Program-made: the position numbers and the translations under genes
Shown here: in pieces, positions 1-6,336 of the stretch
Layout: the number at the start of each line of letters is the position of its first letter
Position numbering within the stretch: position 1 is the first letter of the stretch
The notes under the pieces: model-generated
Told to the model about the DNA's origin: nothing
Seen by the model: only the letters and a program-made list of their open reading frames with translations
Databases searched by the model: none
NCBI GenBank assembly: GCA_007117275.1
Contig: SKGV01000085.1
Span: 1 to 6,929 of the forward strand
DNA: 6,929 nucleotides
Direction of reading: 5' to 3'
Origin: Methylophaga sp.
GTDB lineage: Bacteria > Pseudomonadota > Gammaproteobacteria > Nitrosococcales > Methylophagaceae

Positions 1-645
1 CGCGTCAACCTGAAAGGCTCAGCAGGCCAAAGCTTTGGCGTTTGGAATGCCGGTGGCTTGGAGTTGAGGCTGGAAGGTGATGCCAACGACTATGTAGGTA
101 AAGGTATGGCGGATGGCAAGCTGACTATTTATCCATCAGCCGAAAGCAGCTTTGCTTCACAAGACGCCAGCATTATTGGTAATACCTGTCTGTACGGCGC
201 AACCGGGGGTCATTTATATGCCGCTGGCCGTGCCGGTGAGCGTTTTGCCGTGCGTAATTCGGGCGCAATGGCGGTTGTTGAGGGCGTCGGTGATCACGGG
301 TGTGAATACATGACAGGTGGTGTTGTCACGGTTCTGGGTGAGACTGGCCTCAACTTTGGTGCGGGCATGACCGGCGGTCTGGCATATGTGTTTGACCAGG
401 ATGGCAGTTTTGCCGATCGCTACAACCAGGAATTGGTCGAGCTGGTGCGCATTGATAGCAACGAAATGTCAGAGCTTGCCCTGCATCTCAAGTCCATTAT
501 CGAGGATCATGTGCGTGAGACTGGTAGTGCTTGGGGCCATCAGTTGCTTGACAATTTCTCTGACCGCCTCGGTCAGTTCTGGCTGGTCAAGCCAAAAGCC
601 GCGTCACTGGACGGTCTGATTCAGACCGCAACCAAAGCCGCTTAA
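1..645 (+). CDS. gltB: Glutamate synthase (NADPH) large subunit, C-terminal part (5' truncated)
   Basis: The reading frame is open from the first base and ends at TAA 643-645, giving the last 214 residues of a protein normally about 1,480 residues long. The segment starts with GSAGQSFGVWNAGG and continues LEGDANDYVGKGM, then many glycine-spaced turns (YGATGG, MTGGVVTVLG, FGAGMTGG). This is the right-handed beta-helix domain at the C-terminus of GltB and of related FwdC/GXGXG proteins. In the family, GltB moves ammonia released from glutamine through an internal tunnel to 2-oxoglutarate, making two glutamates in the cytoplasm. The amidotransferase and FMN/Fe-S domains lie upstream of the window. 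gltD follows after 17 bases, so the two subunits are surely one operon. An internal TTG at 58 could be mistaken for a start, but homology runs straight through it. No frameshift or odd residue is seen. Confidence 0.97.
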   Translation, partial: RVNLKGSAGQSFGVWNAGGLELRLEGDANDYVGKGMADGKLTIYPSAESSFASQDASIIGNTCLYGATGGHLYAAGRAGERFAVRNSGAMAVVEGVGDHGCEYMTGGVVTVLGETGLNFGAGMTGGLAYVFDQDGSFADRYNQELVELVRIDSNEMSELALHLKSIIEDHVRETGSAWGHQLLDNFSDRLGQFWLVKPKAASLDGLIQTATKAA

Positions 646-662
646 TGCAAGAAACATGAAAC

Positions 663-2069
663 ATGACAAAAAATAACTTTCAATTTCTCGATGTGGGTCG
701 AGTTGACCCCAAAAAGCTTGAAGCCAAAGAGCGAGTCAAAGGCTTTGGTGAAATTTATGGTAGTTTTGACGCAACTTCATCAGCTGAACAAGCTGATCGG
801 TGTCTTGAGTGTGGCAACCCCTATTGCGAATGGAAATGCCCGGTTCACAACTACATACCAAATTGGTTGAAGCTGGTCTCTGAGGGTAACCTTGCCCAGG
901 CTGCTGAATTAGCGCATCAGACCAATACCTTACCTGAAATCTGTGGCAGGGTTTGTCCACAGGATCGCCTTTGTGAGGGGGCTTGCACGCTTAATGATGG
1001 TTTTGGTGCAGTCACCATTGGCTCTGTCGAGAAATACATCACTGATACCGCATTGGCGGAAGGCTGGCGTCCCGACTTATCTCACGTATCGCCCACAGGC
1101 AAGCGCGTTGCTGTGATTGGCGCCGGTCCTGCCGGTCTTGGTTGTGCCGATGTTCTGATTCGCAACGGTGTTCAACCGGTGGTCTATGACCGCTACCCAG
1201 AAATTGGTGGCTTGCTGACCTTTGGTATTCCTGAGTTCAAGCTGGAAAAAGAAGTGGTTAAGCGCCGACGTGAAGTACTGGAAGGCATGGGCGTTGAGTT
1301 TGTGCTCAATACCGACATTGGCAAGGACATTCCGTTTCAACAACTGCTGGATGAGTATGATGCGGTCTTTTTGGGTATGGGCACCTACACCTACATGAAA
1401 GGCGGTTTTCCAGGTGAGGACATGCAAGGCGTTCATGAAGCTTTGCCTTATCTGGTCGCCAATAACAAACACCTGCTGGATCTGCCAACCGAAGGCTACA
1501 TCAGCATGGAAGGCAAGAATGTTGTTGTATTGGGCGGTGGTGACACGGCGATGGACTGTAATCGTTCAGCGATTCGTCAGGGGGCTAGCAGCGTCACCTG
1601 TGCCTATCGTCGCGATGAAGAAAACATGCCCGGTTCACGCCGTGAAGTGAACAACGCTCGTGAAGAGGGTGTTCAGTTCCTGTGGAACCGTCAGCCGATC
1701 GAAATTGTAGGTGAAAATAACCAAGTCACTGGTGTCAAAGTCGTCACAACCGCGCTGGGTGAGCCTGATGAGCGAGGTCGTCGTCGTCCTGAACCGGTAA
1801 TGGGAAGTGAAGAGATCATCGCCGCTGATGCCGTGGTCATTGCCTTTGGTTTTCGCCCGAGCCCAGCACCTTGGTTCGCTGAATTTGGTGTGAATATCGA
1901 TGAAGGTGGTCGCGTTGTTGCGCCGGCAGAAGGTCAGCCTGCCTATCAAACGAGTAACCCGAAAATCTTTGCTGGTGGCGATATGGTGCGAGGCTCGGAT
2001 CTGGTGGTCACAGCCGTATGGGAAGGCCGTCAAGCCGCAGAGGGTATTCTTGACTATCTTGAGGTCTAA
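663..2069 (+). CDS. gltD: Glutamate synthase (NADPH) small subunit
   Basis: A 468-residue protein, close to the roughly 470 usual for proteobacterial GltD. The N-terminal Fe-S domain has two cysteine sets: C47, C50, C55, C59 (CLECGNPYCEWKCP) and C94, C98, C104, C108. The FAD-binding Rossmann motif VIGAGPAGLG is at 151-160, the NADPH-binding motif GGGDTA at 291-296, and the second FAD signature AGGDMVRGSDLVVTA at 437-451. The family function is to take hydride from NADPH and pass electrons through FAD and the iron-sulfur clusters to the FMN site of GltB. The start at ATG 663 gives the usual N-terminus; the ribosome site is weak (an AAGAAA-like stretch), so translation may rely on coupling to gltB 17 bases upstream. 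An ATG at 656 is out of frame. A strong terminator follows the stop codon. Confidence 0.97.
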   Translation: MTKNNFQFLDVGRVDPKKLEAKERVKGFGEIYGSFDATSSAEQADRCLECGNPYCEWKCPVHNYIPNWLKLVSEGNLAQAAELAHQTNTLPEICGRVCPQDRLCEGACTLNDGFGAVTIGSVEKYITDTALAEGWRPDLSHVSPTGKRVAVIGAGPAGLGCADVLIRNGVQPVVYDRYPEIGGLLTFGIPEFKLEKEVVKRRREVLEGMGVEFVLNTDIGKDIPFQQLLDEYDAVFLGMGTYTYMKGGFPGEDMQGVHEALPYLVANNKHLLDLPTEGYISMEGKNVVVLGGGDTAMDCNRSAIRQGASSVTCAYRRDEENMPGSRREVNNAREEGVQFLWNRQPIEIVGENNQVTGVKVVTTALGEPDERGRRRPEPVMGSEEIIAADAVVIAFGFRPSPAPWFAEFGVNIDEGGRVVAPAEGQPAYQTSNPKIFAGGDMVRGSDLVVTAVWEGRQAAEGILDYLEV

Positions 2070-2084
2070 TCCAAAGCGCTTATC

Positions 2085-2115
2085 AAAAGCCGCTGCATTC
2101 AGCAGCGGCTTTTTT
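2085..2115 (+). terminator. Intrinsic terminator of gltBD
   Basis: AGCCGCTGC (2088-2096) and GCAGCGGCT (2102-2110) form a perfect 9-bp GC-rich stem with a 5-nt loop, extendable by A-T pairs at the base. A run of six T follows at 2110-2115. It lies 16 bases after the gltD stop, so most transcription of gltBD should end here and hemE probably has its own promoter or depends on read-through. Confidence 0.93.
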
Positions 2116-2149
2116 GTGCGTGGTAGGACTATCTTACTGAGTTGAAACG

Positions 2150-2157
2150 AGGGAAGG
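2150..2157 (+). promoter_or_regulatory. Shine-Dalgarno site that sets the hemE start
   Basis: AGGGAAGG is a purine-rich ribosome binding site with an 8-nt gap to the GTG at 2166. The in-frame TTG at 2142 lies before this site and cannot use it, and the TTG at 2160 is only 2 nt away. This supports GTG 2166 as the start of hemE. Confidence 0.75.
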
Positions 2158-2165
2158 TGTTGGCT

Positions 2166-3230
2166 GTGTCTGAATTGAAGAATGATCGTTATTTGCGTGC
2201 TTTGTTACGTCAACCCGTGGACAAAACCCCTGTCTGGGTGATGCGTCAGGCCGGACGCTACCTGCCTGAATATCGGGAGGTTCGAGCCAAGGCCGGTGAT
2301 TTCATGACCTTGTGCACAACGCCAGAACTGGCCTGTGAAGTGACATTGCAGCCCTTACGTCGTTTCGACTTTGACGCCTCGATTATTTTTTCTGACATCT
2401 TGACGATTCCTGATGCGATGGGGCTCGGTTTGCACTTTGTTGCGGGTGAGGGACCTAAATTCAGTCGCCGTATTGAAAATGCGCGTGATGTCGACAATCT
2501 GGAAGTGCCGGATATGGAAGATAGTCTCGGCTATGTCATGGATGCCATTCGCATGACCCGTAGAGAGATTGATGGCAAAGTCCCCTTAATAGGTTTCAGC
2601 GGCAGTCCATGGACTTTAGCCTGTTACATGGTGGAAGGTGGTGCCAGCAAGGACTTTGCTCTGGTCAAAGGCATGATGTTTGACGCGCCGGAGCAGATGC
2701 ACAAGTTGCTAAGCGTGTTGGCAAGATCCGTGACCAGCTACCTGAATGCGCAGATTCAGGCGGGTGCTCAAGCGATCATGTTGTTTGATACCTGGGGTGG
2801 CAGTCTCAGTGGCGATAACTACCGCACCTTTTCGCTTGCCTACATGCAACAAATCATCGCCGGTCTGACCCGTGAGCATGAAGGCAGAATTGTGCCAGTC
2901 ACCTTGTTTACCAAGGGTGGTGGGCAGTGGTTGTCATCTATGGCTGACGTGGGTGCGGATGCACTAGGTTTGGACTGGACGACCGATATCGCCCTTGCGC
3001 GCTATCAGGTGGGGCAGCGGGTGGCTCTACAAGGCAATATGGATCCATGCGTGTTATACGCGCAGCCGGAACGCATCAGACAGGAAGTAAAAGCAATTTT
3101 GGCAGCCTATGGTCATGGTAGTGGTCACGTGTTTAATCTGGGGCATGGTATCCATCCGACTATTAACCCCGAGCATGTACAGGCCTTGGTCGAAGCCGTT
3201 CATCAATTCAGTCCGCCTTATCATGGATAA
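2166..3230 (+). CDS. hemE: Uroporphyrinogen decarboxylase
   Basis: A 354-residue protein beginning (V/M)SELKNDRYLRALLRQPVD, the same length as E. coli HemE. HemE removes the four acetate carboxyl groups of uroporphyrinogen III to give coproporphyrinogen III in cytoplasmic heme and siroheme-related synthesis, with no cofactor. Visible landmarks are RQAGRYLPEY (27-36, substrate-binding arginines), FSDIL with D77 (equivalent of the catalytic Asp86 in human UROD), IGFSGSPWT followed by Y154, FDTWGG (207-212) and NLGHGI with H327. The frame is open further up to TTG 2142, but GTG 2166 is chosen because of the ribosome site at 2150-2157 and the family N-terminus. The position after gltBD is a conserved gene order in some gammaproteobacteria without an obvious pathway link. 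No missing key residues are seen. Confidence 0.97.
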   Translation: MSELKNDRYLRALLRQPVDKTPVWVMRQAGRYLPEYREVRAKAGDFMTLCTTPELACEVTLQPLRRFDFDASIIFSDILTIPDAMGLGLHFVAGEGPKFSRRIENARDVDNLEVPDMEDSLGYVMDAIRMTRREIDGKVPLIGFSGSPWTLACYMVEGGASKDFALVKGMMFDAPEQMHKLLSVLARSVTSYLNAQIQAGAQAIMLFDTWGGSLSGDNYRTFSLAYMQQIIAGLTREHEGRIVPVTLFTKGGGQWLSSMADVGADALGLDWTTDIALARYQVGQRVALQGNMDPCVLYAQPERIRQEVKAILAAYGHGSGHVFNLGHGIHPTINPEHVQALVEAVHQFSPPYHG

Positions 3231-3231
3231 C

Positions 3232-3263
3232 CGCCCTTTACCTCAGTGAGCTGGGCGTGTTTG
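3232..3263 (+). terminator. Weak hairpin just after hemE
   Basis: CGCCC (3232-3236) can pair with GGGCG (3253-3257), with a small inner CTC/GAG stem (3242-3244/3248-3250), followed by TGTTTGC rather than a proper T run. It begins two bases after the hemE stop, so it may act as a poor or Rho-assisted terminator. Low certainty. Confidence 0.25.
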
Positions 3264-3401
3264 CTAATGCGTGCTCAATCGTTGGCGTTAATCATTGCCC
3301 GAGCCGGTCTCGCTGCTTAACTTCACAGCGCTAGCTGTCTAATGCAGGGACAGGCACAATTTGCAATGTGGTTTATACATGAACGGCTGCCGAGTGTGTT
3401 G

Positions 3402-3427
3402 GGCCGGAGCCAACAATGGCTCCGGCC
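3402..3427. terminator. Perfect 10-bp hairpin between convergent genes
   Basis: GGCCGGAGCC (3402-3411) and GGCTCCGGCC (3418-3427) form an unbroken 10-bp stem with a 6-nt loop (AACAAT). It lies 21 bases after the stop of the minus-strand binding-protein gene and about 170 bases after the hemE stop, so it can fold in both transcripts. Neither side has a T run, so it may be a 3' end stabiliser or a Rho-assisted terminator rather than a classical intrinsic one. The rest of 3231-3448 shows no other gene or site. Confidence 0.5.
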
Positions 3428-3448
3428 GCTAGTCATAGTAATTAACGT

Positions 3449-4489
3449 TTACAGCTCGCCGTCTGCAGCCATACGGGCAAAGCGATCAGTGAAACGCAGC
3501 TTGATGTTGTCTGGGCTACCGTAGATGCCGGCTGGCGTTTCAATACCAATGAACTCGGCGTTTGGCGCACCATCACCCAGCAAGCCATGCTCAAACGAGA
3601 ACTCAGCAACGCGACGCATGGTTTCCAGTGGTGTATCACTGGTAATGAACTCAACAGCATCGGCAGGCAGATAGAACATTTCTGTGGTGCTGAGCTGTTG
3701 CTCATAGCCTTCCAGATCTGTACCGGCTGCAATACCAAGTGCTGTCCGAGCGTCTGCTGCAGTATCGGCACCATCCATCATTCGGGACATTGTTTCGTAC
3801 CAAGCACCTGTCAAGGCTTTGGCAAAAGCAGGGTATTGCTCAATAGTTTCAGTATTGACTACCAGTAAGTCGATGACTTCACCAGGTATTTGGCCAGAGT
3901 GGAACACCAGATTGGTGTCCGGCATCGTCAGAATTTCATTAAGCAATGGATTCCACGTGCCCACCGCAGTGACATTTGGATTGGCAGCAACGGCCACTAA
4001 ATCTGCGTCAGAGGTGTTGACTACACGAACATCACGTTCACTGAGCCCAATGGACTCGAGTGCTCGTGCCAGAACATAGTGGGTTACGCTCAGTTCAACC
4101 ATGTTGATACTCTGGCCTTTAATCGCTTCAAGTGAGTCGGCACCCTTAAGGATCAGGCCGTCATTACCGTTGGAGAAGCTGCCGACAACCAAGGCGGTGG
4201 AGTCAACACCACTGGCCGCCGGGATGGTTAGTGCATCCATATTGGTCATAACGCAGGCATCAAAATCGCCAAAGGTATACTGGTTGATGGACTCGATGTA
4301 ATCATTGATCTGCACTACATCGATCTTGATACCGTATTTATCAGCCCATTTGTCGATGATGCCCTCATCGGCGGCATAGCCCCAGGGCATCCAGCCGACA
4401 TAAATTGACCAGGCAACCTTGAACTCATCTCTTGCCATCGCCGGGCTGGATAGTGTTAATGCCAGTAAGATGGCCGCTAATTTTTTCAT
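3449..4489 (-). CDS. ABC transporter periplasmic substrate-binding protein, urea/guanidine-carboxylase-region type
   Basis: A 346-residue protein. It starts with a signal peptide (KK, then a hydrophobic stretch AAILLALTL, likely cleaved after AMA at residue 19), so the mature protein acts in the periplasm. The mature start FKVAWSIYVGWMPWGYA (23-39), then INDYIESINQY (61-71), MTNMDALTIPAA (81-92) and GSFSNGNDG (103-111) resemble the NMT1/THI5-like binding proteins catalogued as the 'urea carboxylase region' ABC periplasmic protein. That enzyme class is now understood to act on guanidine, and a ykkC-type riboswitch precedes this gene, so guanidine or a close relative is the inferred ligand. GAGG at 4497-4500 lies 7 nt before the ATG. 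No permease or ATPase gene adjoins it: the next gene downstream, hemE, is convergent, so the gene appears to be transcribed alone. Function as a binding protein is firm; the ligand is inferred. Confidence 0.9.
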   Translation of the reverse strand: MKKLAAILLALTLSSPAMARDEFKVAWSIYVGWMPWGYAADEGIIDKWADKYGIKIDVVQINDYIESINQYTFGDFDACVMTNMDALTIPAASGVDSTALVVGSFSNGNDGLILKGADSLEAIKGQSINMVELSVTHYVLARALESIGLSERDVRVVNTSDADLVAVAANPNVTAVGTWNPLLNEILTMPDTNLVFHSGQIPGEVIDLLVVNTETIEQYPAFAKALTGAWYETMSRMMDGADTAADARTALGIAAGTDLEGYEQQLSTTEMFYLPADAVEFITSDTPLETMRRVAEFSFEHGLLGDGAPNAEFIGIETPAGIYGSPDNIKLRFTDRFARMAADGEL

Positions 4490-4494
4490 GATCG

Positions 4495-4532
4495 AACCTC
4501 ACTTTGTTGCGATTAAAAAAGTATTTAAGGTT
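4495..4532 (-). promoter_or_regulatory. Possible Shine-Dalgarno sequestering helix downstream of the riboswitch
   Basis: AACCTT (4532-4527), just after the aptamer, can pair with GAGGTT (4500-4495), which contains the ribosome site of the binding-protein gene: five Watson-Crick pairs plus one U-G. The same AACCTT is also complementary to the AAGGT arm inside the aptamer (4574-4570). This is a plausible expression platform, but the direction of switching cannot be settled by eye. Confidence 0.35.
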
Positions 4533-4540
4533 GTGTATCG

Positions 4541-4640
4541 AATCTCCCGGGCTTTTGTCCCGCCGTGTGACCTTCACAGAAGGTTGAGTGCTCTTGGACC
4601 AGCATGACCGTCATTGATCATCGGAACCCTAGCGCTCTAT
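4541..4640 (-). promoter_or_regulatory. ykkC-class riboswitch, guanidine-I type (5' leader of the binding-protein gene)
   Basis: On the minus strand the leader carries the conserved blocks of the ykkC aptamer in the right order. CTAGGGTTCCG is at 4632-4622, CTGGTCCAAGAG at 4602-4591, ACACGGCGG at 4568-4560, and GGGACAAAAGCCCGGGAGA at 4561-4543. The last block folds as a CGGG/CCCG hairpin. Between the second and third blocks is the variable stem, here ACCTTC-TGT-GAAGGT (4584-4570). In the guanidine-I class, guanidinium binding turns on expression of guanidine export, degradation or uptake genes. The aptamer ends about 50 nt before the start codon. I see no stem directly before the T6 run at 4520-4515, so control of translation is more likely than termination. 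ykkC subtype 2 RNAs (ppGpp, PRPP, ADP sensors) look similar, but the downstream gene favours guanidine. Confidence 0.9.
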
Positions 4641-4692
4641 TCGGATAACTGTTTCGGCTATGCCCTCAATACGCGGCTAGCAAAAGGTACTC

Positions 4693-4709
4693 AGCAAGTG
4701 CTGTGCCAA
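4693..4709 (-). promoter_or_regulatory. Sigma-54 (RpoN) -24/-12 promoter for the riboswitch and binding-protein gene
   Basis: The minus strand reads TTGGCACAGCACTTGCT, which matches the sigma-54 consensus YTGGCACRNNNNTTGCW at every fixed position. The -24 GG (4707-4706) and -12 GC (4695-4694) are separated by the required 10 bases. Transcription would start near 4682, giving a leader of about 190 nt that contains the whole riboswitch. Sigma-54 promoters need an enhancer-binding activator, and a good NtrC-like dyad lies upstream. Confidence 0.85.
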
Positions 4710-4771
4710 CCCATAATAACCATGAAAAACAGTTGCTTATATGGATTTGGCCTGATAATTTTTGCTGCTTG

Positions 4772-4786
4772 GCACGTAATTGGGTC
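4772..4786. promoter_or_regulatory. NtrC-like enhancer site (weak copy)
   Basis: GCACGTAATTGGGTC keeps the GCAC half and GG of the second half but loses the final dyad bases. It is 32 bp from the stronger site, about three helical turns, the same offset as the paired NtrC sites before E. coli glnA. On its own it would not be convincing; the spacing makes it worth recording. Confidence 0.4.
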
Positions 4787-4803
4787 AGTGATTTACACGA
4801 GTA

Positions 4804-4818
4804 GCACTTAGATGGTGC
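4804..4818. promoter_or_regulatory. NtrC-like enhancer site (strong copy)
   Basis: GCACTTAGATGGTGC fits the enterobacterial NtrC dyad GCACY-N4-TGGTGC, with exact half-site spacing. Its centre is about 130 bp upstream of the predicted sigma-54 start, the usual distance for NtrC enhancers. It implies induction when nitrogen is limiting. Confidence 0.7.
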
Positions 4819-4868
4819 GCAAGGAAGATGTGGTGGGTTGCCCTACAGATGTGGGGCTGGGCCGACGG

Positions 4869-4899
4869 GGACAGTGTGGCGGGTTACGCCCTACTGTCC
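4869..4899 (-). terminator. Hairpin just downstream of the GlnT-like gene
   Basis: GGACAGT (4869-4875) pairs with ACTGTCC (4893-4899), and inside it GGCG (4878-4881) pairs with CGCC (4887-4890) with a 5-nt loop. It lies 11 bases beyond the stop codon of the minus-strand ligase gene. There is no T run, so it may end or protect the transcript without being a classical terminator. The remaining bases between here and the NtrC site show nothing I can name. Confidence 0.45.
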
Positions 4900-4910
4900 T
4901 GGCCTATGGA

Positions 4911-6269
4911 CTAGAACATCTTCAGATAACGCTGGACTTCCCAAGCAGAAATGGTGTTGTGATAGCTGTTCCATTCATCACGTTTGAAACTGACAAAAGC
5001 GTCAAACATGCGATCGCCAAAAACAGCGCGAGAGAGTGGGTCAGCCTCAAAAGCATCAATGGCTTCATCCAGTGATTGTGGCAGGAACTCAATGCCCTGC
5101 GCCTTGATTTCAGCGTCACTGTATTGATACATGTTTTCATGATGTGGCGCACCTGGGTCAAGCTTTTCCCGGATACCCTCCAGTCCAGCTGCCAAAATCA
5201 TAGCGGTACCAAGGTAGGGATTACCGCTGATGTCGGCTGCTCGACACTCGATACGGCCACCAGCAGAGGGAATTCGAATCATATTGGTGCGGTTGTTGCT
5301 GCCATAACAGCAGAATACGGGTGCCCAGGTTGAGCCTGACATCGACCCCTGTCGAACCAAACGCTTGTAACTATTCACGGTTGGTGCGATGACTGCACAG
5401 ATAGCCCTGGCGTGTTTGAGTACGCCGGCAGTAAAGTGATAGGCCAGTTTTGAAATACCGACCTGGTGTGGATCATCATTTGTAGCATCGAAAAGGTTTT
5501 TGCCTGTTTCCAGATCAGCCAGTGACATATTATAGTGAGCACCACTGCCGGTTCTGTCAGCAAAAGGTTTGGGCATAAAGCTGGCAAAGGCGCCATGCTT
5601 GCGGGCGATCTCATTGGCCATCATCCGGAAAAAGACAAAGCGATCGGCCATTTGTAATGCTTCGGTGAAGGTGAAGTCAGTCTCAAACTGGCCGATGGCA
5701 TCCTCGTGATCGAATGAGTAGACATCCCAGCCGAGCTTGTTCATCGATACGACCAATTCGTCGAGAATATGCAGGTTATCCATCAAGGTACACGGGTCGT
5801 AACAGGGTTTGCCCAGATCGTCGCGGTCACTAATCGGCGCAAAGCCACCGTCAGCCGTATCACGAAATAAAAAGAATTCGGTTTCGATGCCCAGATTAAA
5901 TTTAAACCCCATCTCAGCAGCCGCCGCGGTTTGCTGTTTTAGAATCACTCTGGAACAGGCCTCAAATGGTTGGCCATCCAGATACAAATCACTGGCAAAC
6001 CAGGCAAGATCCGGGTTCCATGGGCATTGAACTGCCGTTGCCGGATCCGGCATTGCAGCGACTTCATTGTCGCTGATGTCCTGAGGTACGCCGTCCAAAG
6101 CCGCGCCAGTATACAGTTCTGAACCACCCAGCATATTGTGCAGGTGGCTTAAGGGTACGAACTTGCCTTTGATTCTTCCGTGAATATCTACATAACTGGC
6201 CATGGCGTACTTAACGCCAGCTTGCTCTAGACTTGCCGTAAGACTGTTGTTGCTATGTGCCGAAGACAT
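4911..6269 (-). CDS. glnT: Glutamine synthetase family ligase, type III / GlnT-like (gamma-glutamylmethylamide synthetase relatives)
   Basis: A 452-residue protein with the full catalytic fold. The N-terminal beta-grasp domain includes YVDIHGRIKGKFVP (26-39). Metal and ATP motifs are GIETEFFLF (127-135, E129 and E131), HEDAIGQFE (188-196), KPF (234-236) and GSGAHYNMS (241-249, H245); substrate motifs are NNRTNMIRIP (325-334) and RIECRAAD (339-346). The family joins ammonia or an amine to the gamma-carboxyl of glutamate using ATP, in the cytoplasm. The closest remembered relatives are rhizobial GlnT and gamma-glutamylmethylamide synthetase. The canonical FDGSS ammonium-site motif is absent (ALDGVPQDI instead), so the true acceptor may be an amine. 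Y381 falls near the adenylylation tyrosine of classical GS. GGAG at 6283-6280 is 10 nt before the ATG. Neighbours are an uptake protein and GOGAT, which would recycle glutamine. Confidence 0.9.
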   Translation of the reverse strand: MSSAHSNNSLTASLEQAGVKYAMASYVDIHGRIKGKFVPLSHLHNMLGGSELYTGAALDGVPQDISDNEVAAMPDPATAVQCPWNPDLAWFASDLYLDGQPFEACSRVILKQQTAAAAEMGFKFNLGIETEFFLFRDTADGGFAPISDRDDLGKPCYDPCTLMDNLHILDELVVSMNKLGWDVYSFDHEDAIGQFETDFTFTEALQMADRFVFFRMMANEIARKHGAFASFMPKPFADRTGSGAHYNMSLADLETGKNLFDATNDDPHQVGISKLAYHFTAGVLKHARAICAVIAPTVNSYKRLVRQGSMSGSTWAPVFCCYGSNNRTNMIRIPSAGGRIECRAADISGNPYLGTAMILAAGLEGIREKLDPGAPHHENMYQYSDAEIKAQGIEFLPQSLDEAIDAFEADPLSRAVFGDRMFDAFVSFKRDEWNSYHNTISAWEVQRYLKMF

Positions 6270-6280
6270 AAATTGTTAGC

Positions 6281-6290
6281 TCCAATTGGA
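6281..6290. repeat. 10-bp perfect palindrome over the GlnT-like ribosome site
   Basis: TCCAATTGGA is a perfect palindrome that includes part of the minus-strand ribosome site GGAG (6283-6280). It may be chance, or a small site affecting translation or repressor binding. Confidence 0.3.
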
Positions 6291-6309
6291 TGAAGTTGTG
6301 GGTAGAGGA

Positions 6310-6325
6310 ATGCCATGGATGGCAT
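6310..6325. promoter_or_regulatory. Inverted repeat in the divergent promoter region (possible operator)
   Basis: ATGCCATGGATGGCAT has perfect 7-bp arms around a 2-bp centre. It lies where the predicted start of the minus-strand transcript falls, so a bound protein or a leader hairpin could affect the GlnT-like gene. Confidence 0.4.
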
Positions 6326-6336
6326 AAATCTTTCTA

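Noticed and set aside
4515..4520. T6 run on the minus strand after the riboswitch as an intrinsic terminator
   Set aside because: No stable GC stem ends directly before it; the nearest strong hairpin is the aptamer's own, more than 20 nt away.
4614..4811. A 65-codon + strand frame with a hydrophobic C-terminal half, in the region upstream of the binding-protein gene
   Set aside because: It has no ribosome site and overlaps the riboswitch and sigma-54 promoter on the other strand, which explain the conservation expected there.
4812..5075. An 87-codon + strand frame
   Set aside because: It mostly lies antisense to the 3' end of the GlnT-like gene, with no ribosome site or recognisable domain.
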